The position numbers and the translations under genes are program-made. Below the pieces are notes generated by a model. That model made no database searches. It had not been told where the DNA came from and saw only the letters and a list, made by a program, of their open reading frames with translations. Below are positions 6,260 to 7,229 of a DNA stretch of 7,229 nucleotides, in pieces (within the stretch, counting starts at the first letter, position 1; the number at the start of each line of letters is the position of its first letter). This DNA comes from Gammaproteobacteria bacterium (GTDB lineage Bacteria > Pseudomonadota > Gammaproteobacteria > Pseudomonadales > GM7GCV1): the NCBI GenBank assembly GCA_030830945.1, contig JAURLY010000221.1, positions 1-7,229 of the forward strand. Direction: 5' to 3'.

Positions 6260-7229
6260 ATGAGTCGGTATAGCATTATTGAAGTCTCCGATACCTGCAT
6301 TCGAGCATTCGAAGATGGGAATCAGGTTTATGCTGAACCAGGAATCGCCCTTCTGCCTGCTAATGCGACCCCGGTGATCGGTTATGCCGCCCAAAAAGTG
6401 ATTCGTCAGCAGCCAACTCGAATTCACAGTCGATTTTGGTCGGATTTGAGCACCTCCCCCCTTTCGATCACGCAAACCAGCATGCGTCATGGTGCGGATC
6501 TTATTTGGCATCAGCTGGCACAAATTAAGGAATGCCTGTCCAGACAGGAAGTTATCTTTTGCCTACCATCCCATCTGGGTAATGAGCAAATGCAACTACT
6601 TGCAGGTATATGCGAATCACTGGAACTTAAAGCTAACTATTTCCTGAATATTGGCCTAAGTCAGCTGGCGCTAAAGGACAATCTGGCAGACTCTATTTCG
6701 CATTTGGACTTGCAGCTCCATCAACTTGTGCTGTCCCAATTTACCCACGTTGATGGAGAGTTGCGATTGCTCAGTCAGGAAACCGTTCCAGGCATTAGTT
6801 TTCTTCAACTGATAGATCGAATGGTACATGCCCTGCGCGATCAATTTATTCAAGTATCCCGTTTTGACCCTTTGCATTCTGGTGATACAGAACAACAACT
6901 ATTTGATCAGGTCGCGGAGTTGATTAGCACTTGCAGCTTGAAGCCGATTGATATAAAAACAGCCACCCAAAGTTATCGGGTGGAGCCCACATATAAAGAT
7001 TTTGAACATGTCATTGCCATACTTGAAGAGGCATTGGAAAAACTTATCCCCAACACAAATCAGCGGGCACTTTCCCCAATTTTTTCTGGTCTCCCGGGCT
7101 TTAAAAATAATCAGGTAACAGACATCAACCTGAGTGTTGATGATTGTATTTTTAGTGCCGGGAAATTAATTGCCAGGCAGTCAGAGGTATCTGATGGGAT
7201 TCTTTACGTCAGCTCCATGAAATCAGAGA
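6260..7229 (+). CDS. Degenerate Hsp70/actin-like ATPase-fold protein, 3' end outside window
   Basis: The frame is open for 323 codons to the window edge, so the C-terminus is missing. There is no signal peptide or membrane helix, so it is probably cytoplasmic. The Hsp70/actin fold is suggested by the motif order. An N-terminal strand, YSIIEVSDTCIRAF (4-17), sits where phosphate-1 (DLGTT) should be. EVIFCLPSHLGNEQMQLL (97-114) followed by LELKANYFLNIGLSQLAL (121-138) matches the Hsp70 pattern VVIxVPAxFxxxQR...INEPTAAAL. ISHLDLQLHQLVLSQF (146-161) sits at phosphate-2 (DLGGGTxD). RFDP (201-204) follows at the expected distance. Both phosphate loops have lost their glycines, so ATP hydrolysis may be weak or absent. 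It starts 27 nt after the channel gene and is probably co-transcribed. It may be a regulatory or assembly partner of the membrane components. An alternative is a divergent PilM/FtsA-like protein. The fold call is moderately sure; the role is unknown. Confidence 0.7.
   Translation, partial: MSRYSIIEVSDTCIRAFEDGNQVYAEPGIALLPANATPVIGYAAQKVIRQQPTRIHSRFWSDLSTSPLSITQTSMRHGADLIWHQLAQIKECLSRQEVIFCLPSHLGNEQMQLLAGICESLELKANYFLNIGLSQLALKDNLADSISHLDLQLHQLVLSQFTHVDGELRLLSQETVPGISFLQLIDRMVHALRDQFIQVSRFDPLHSGDTEQQLFDQVAELISTCSLKPIDIKTATQSYRVEPTYKDFEHVIAILEEALEKLIPNTNQRALSPIFSGLPGFKNNQVTDINLSVDDCIFSAGKLIARQSEVSDGILYVSSMKSE

Noticed and set aside
6140..6523. Minus-strand 127-codon open frame
   Set aside because: It is antisense to the end of the channel gene and the start of the Hsp70-like gene, both with clear family signatures. 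Its own translation shows no recognisable domain.
6535..6548. Inverted repeat CCTGTC-CA-GACAGG
   Set aside because: It lies inside the Hsp70-like coding region and has no T-tract. The 2-base loop is too tight for a normal terminator, so it is probably chance.

Overview
The window (about 47% GC by eye, dense and entirely plus-strand) looks like an internal slice of one operon from a Gram-negative, probably gammaproteobacterial, envelope-bearing organism. The phylum-level guess rests on a classic lipobox lipoprotein, a TolQ/ExbB/MotA-family channel and general gene style; no taxonomic marker is present.

Layout: (i) bases 2-184, the C-terminal tail of an upstream gene, interrupted by an in-frame TAG; (ii) 191-1393, a 400-aa predicted outer-membrane lipoprotein; (iii) 1425-2963, a 512-aa single-pass membrane protein with TPR-like helices and a C-terminal PEGA-like domain; (iv) 2981-5053, a 690-aa single-pass membrane protein with about five PEGA-like repeats and a C-terminal SUMF1/FGE-like domain that lacks the catalytic cysteines; (v) 5043-5390, a 115-aa secreted, extremely acidic protein; (vi) 5435-6232, a 265-aa MotA/TolQ/ExbB-type proton-channel subunit; (vii) 6260 to the window end, the first 323 residues of a degenerate Hsp70/actin-like protein. 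Gaps between genes are 6, 31, 17, -11 (overlap), 44 and 27 nt. There is no recognisable promoter or terminator between them, so they are probably co-transcribed and both operon ends lie outside the window.

How the genes may work together (inference): the parts suggest a trans-envelope assembly. It would have a proton channel and two bitopic PEGA proteins in the inner membrane, an acidic secreted protein and an outer-membrane lipoprotein outside the cytoplasm, and an Hsp70-like pseudo-ATPase in the cytoplasm. The two bitopic proteins share a short motif (I-K-P-x-x-F-x-x-x-E or close to it) in their cytoplasmic N-termini, which suggests a common docking partner. No ExbD/TolR/MotB-type partner for the channel is present in the window. 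I do not recognise the set as a named, characterised system.
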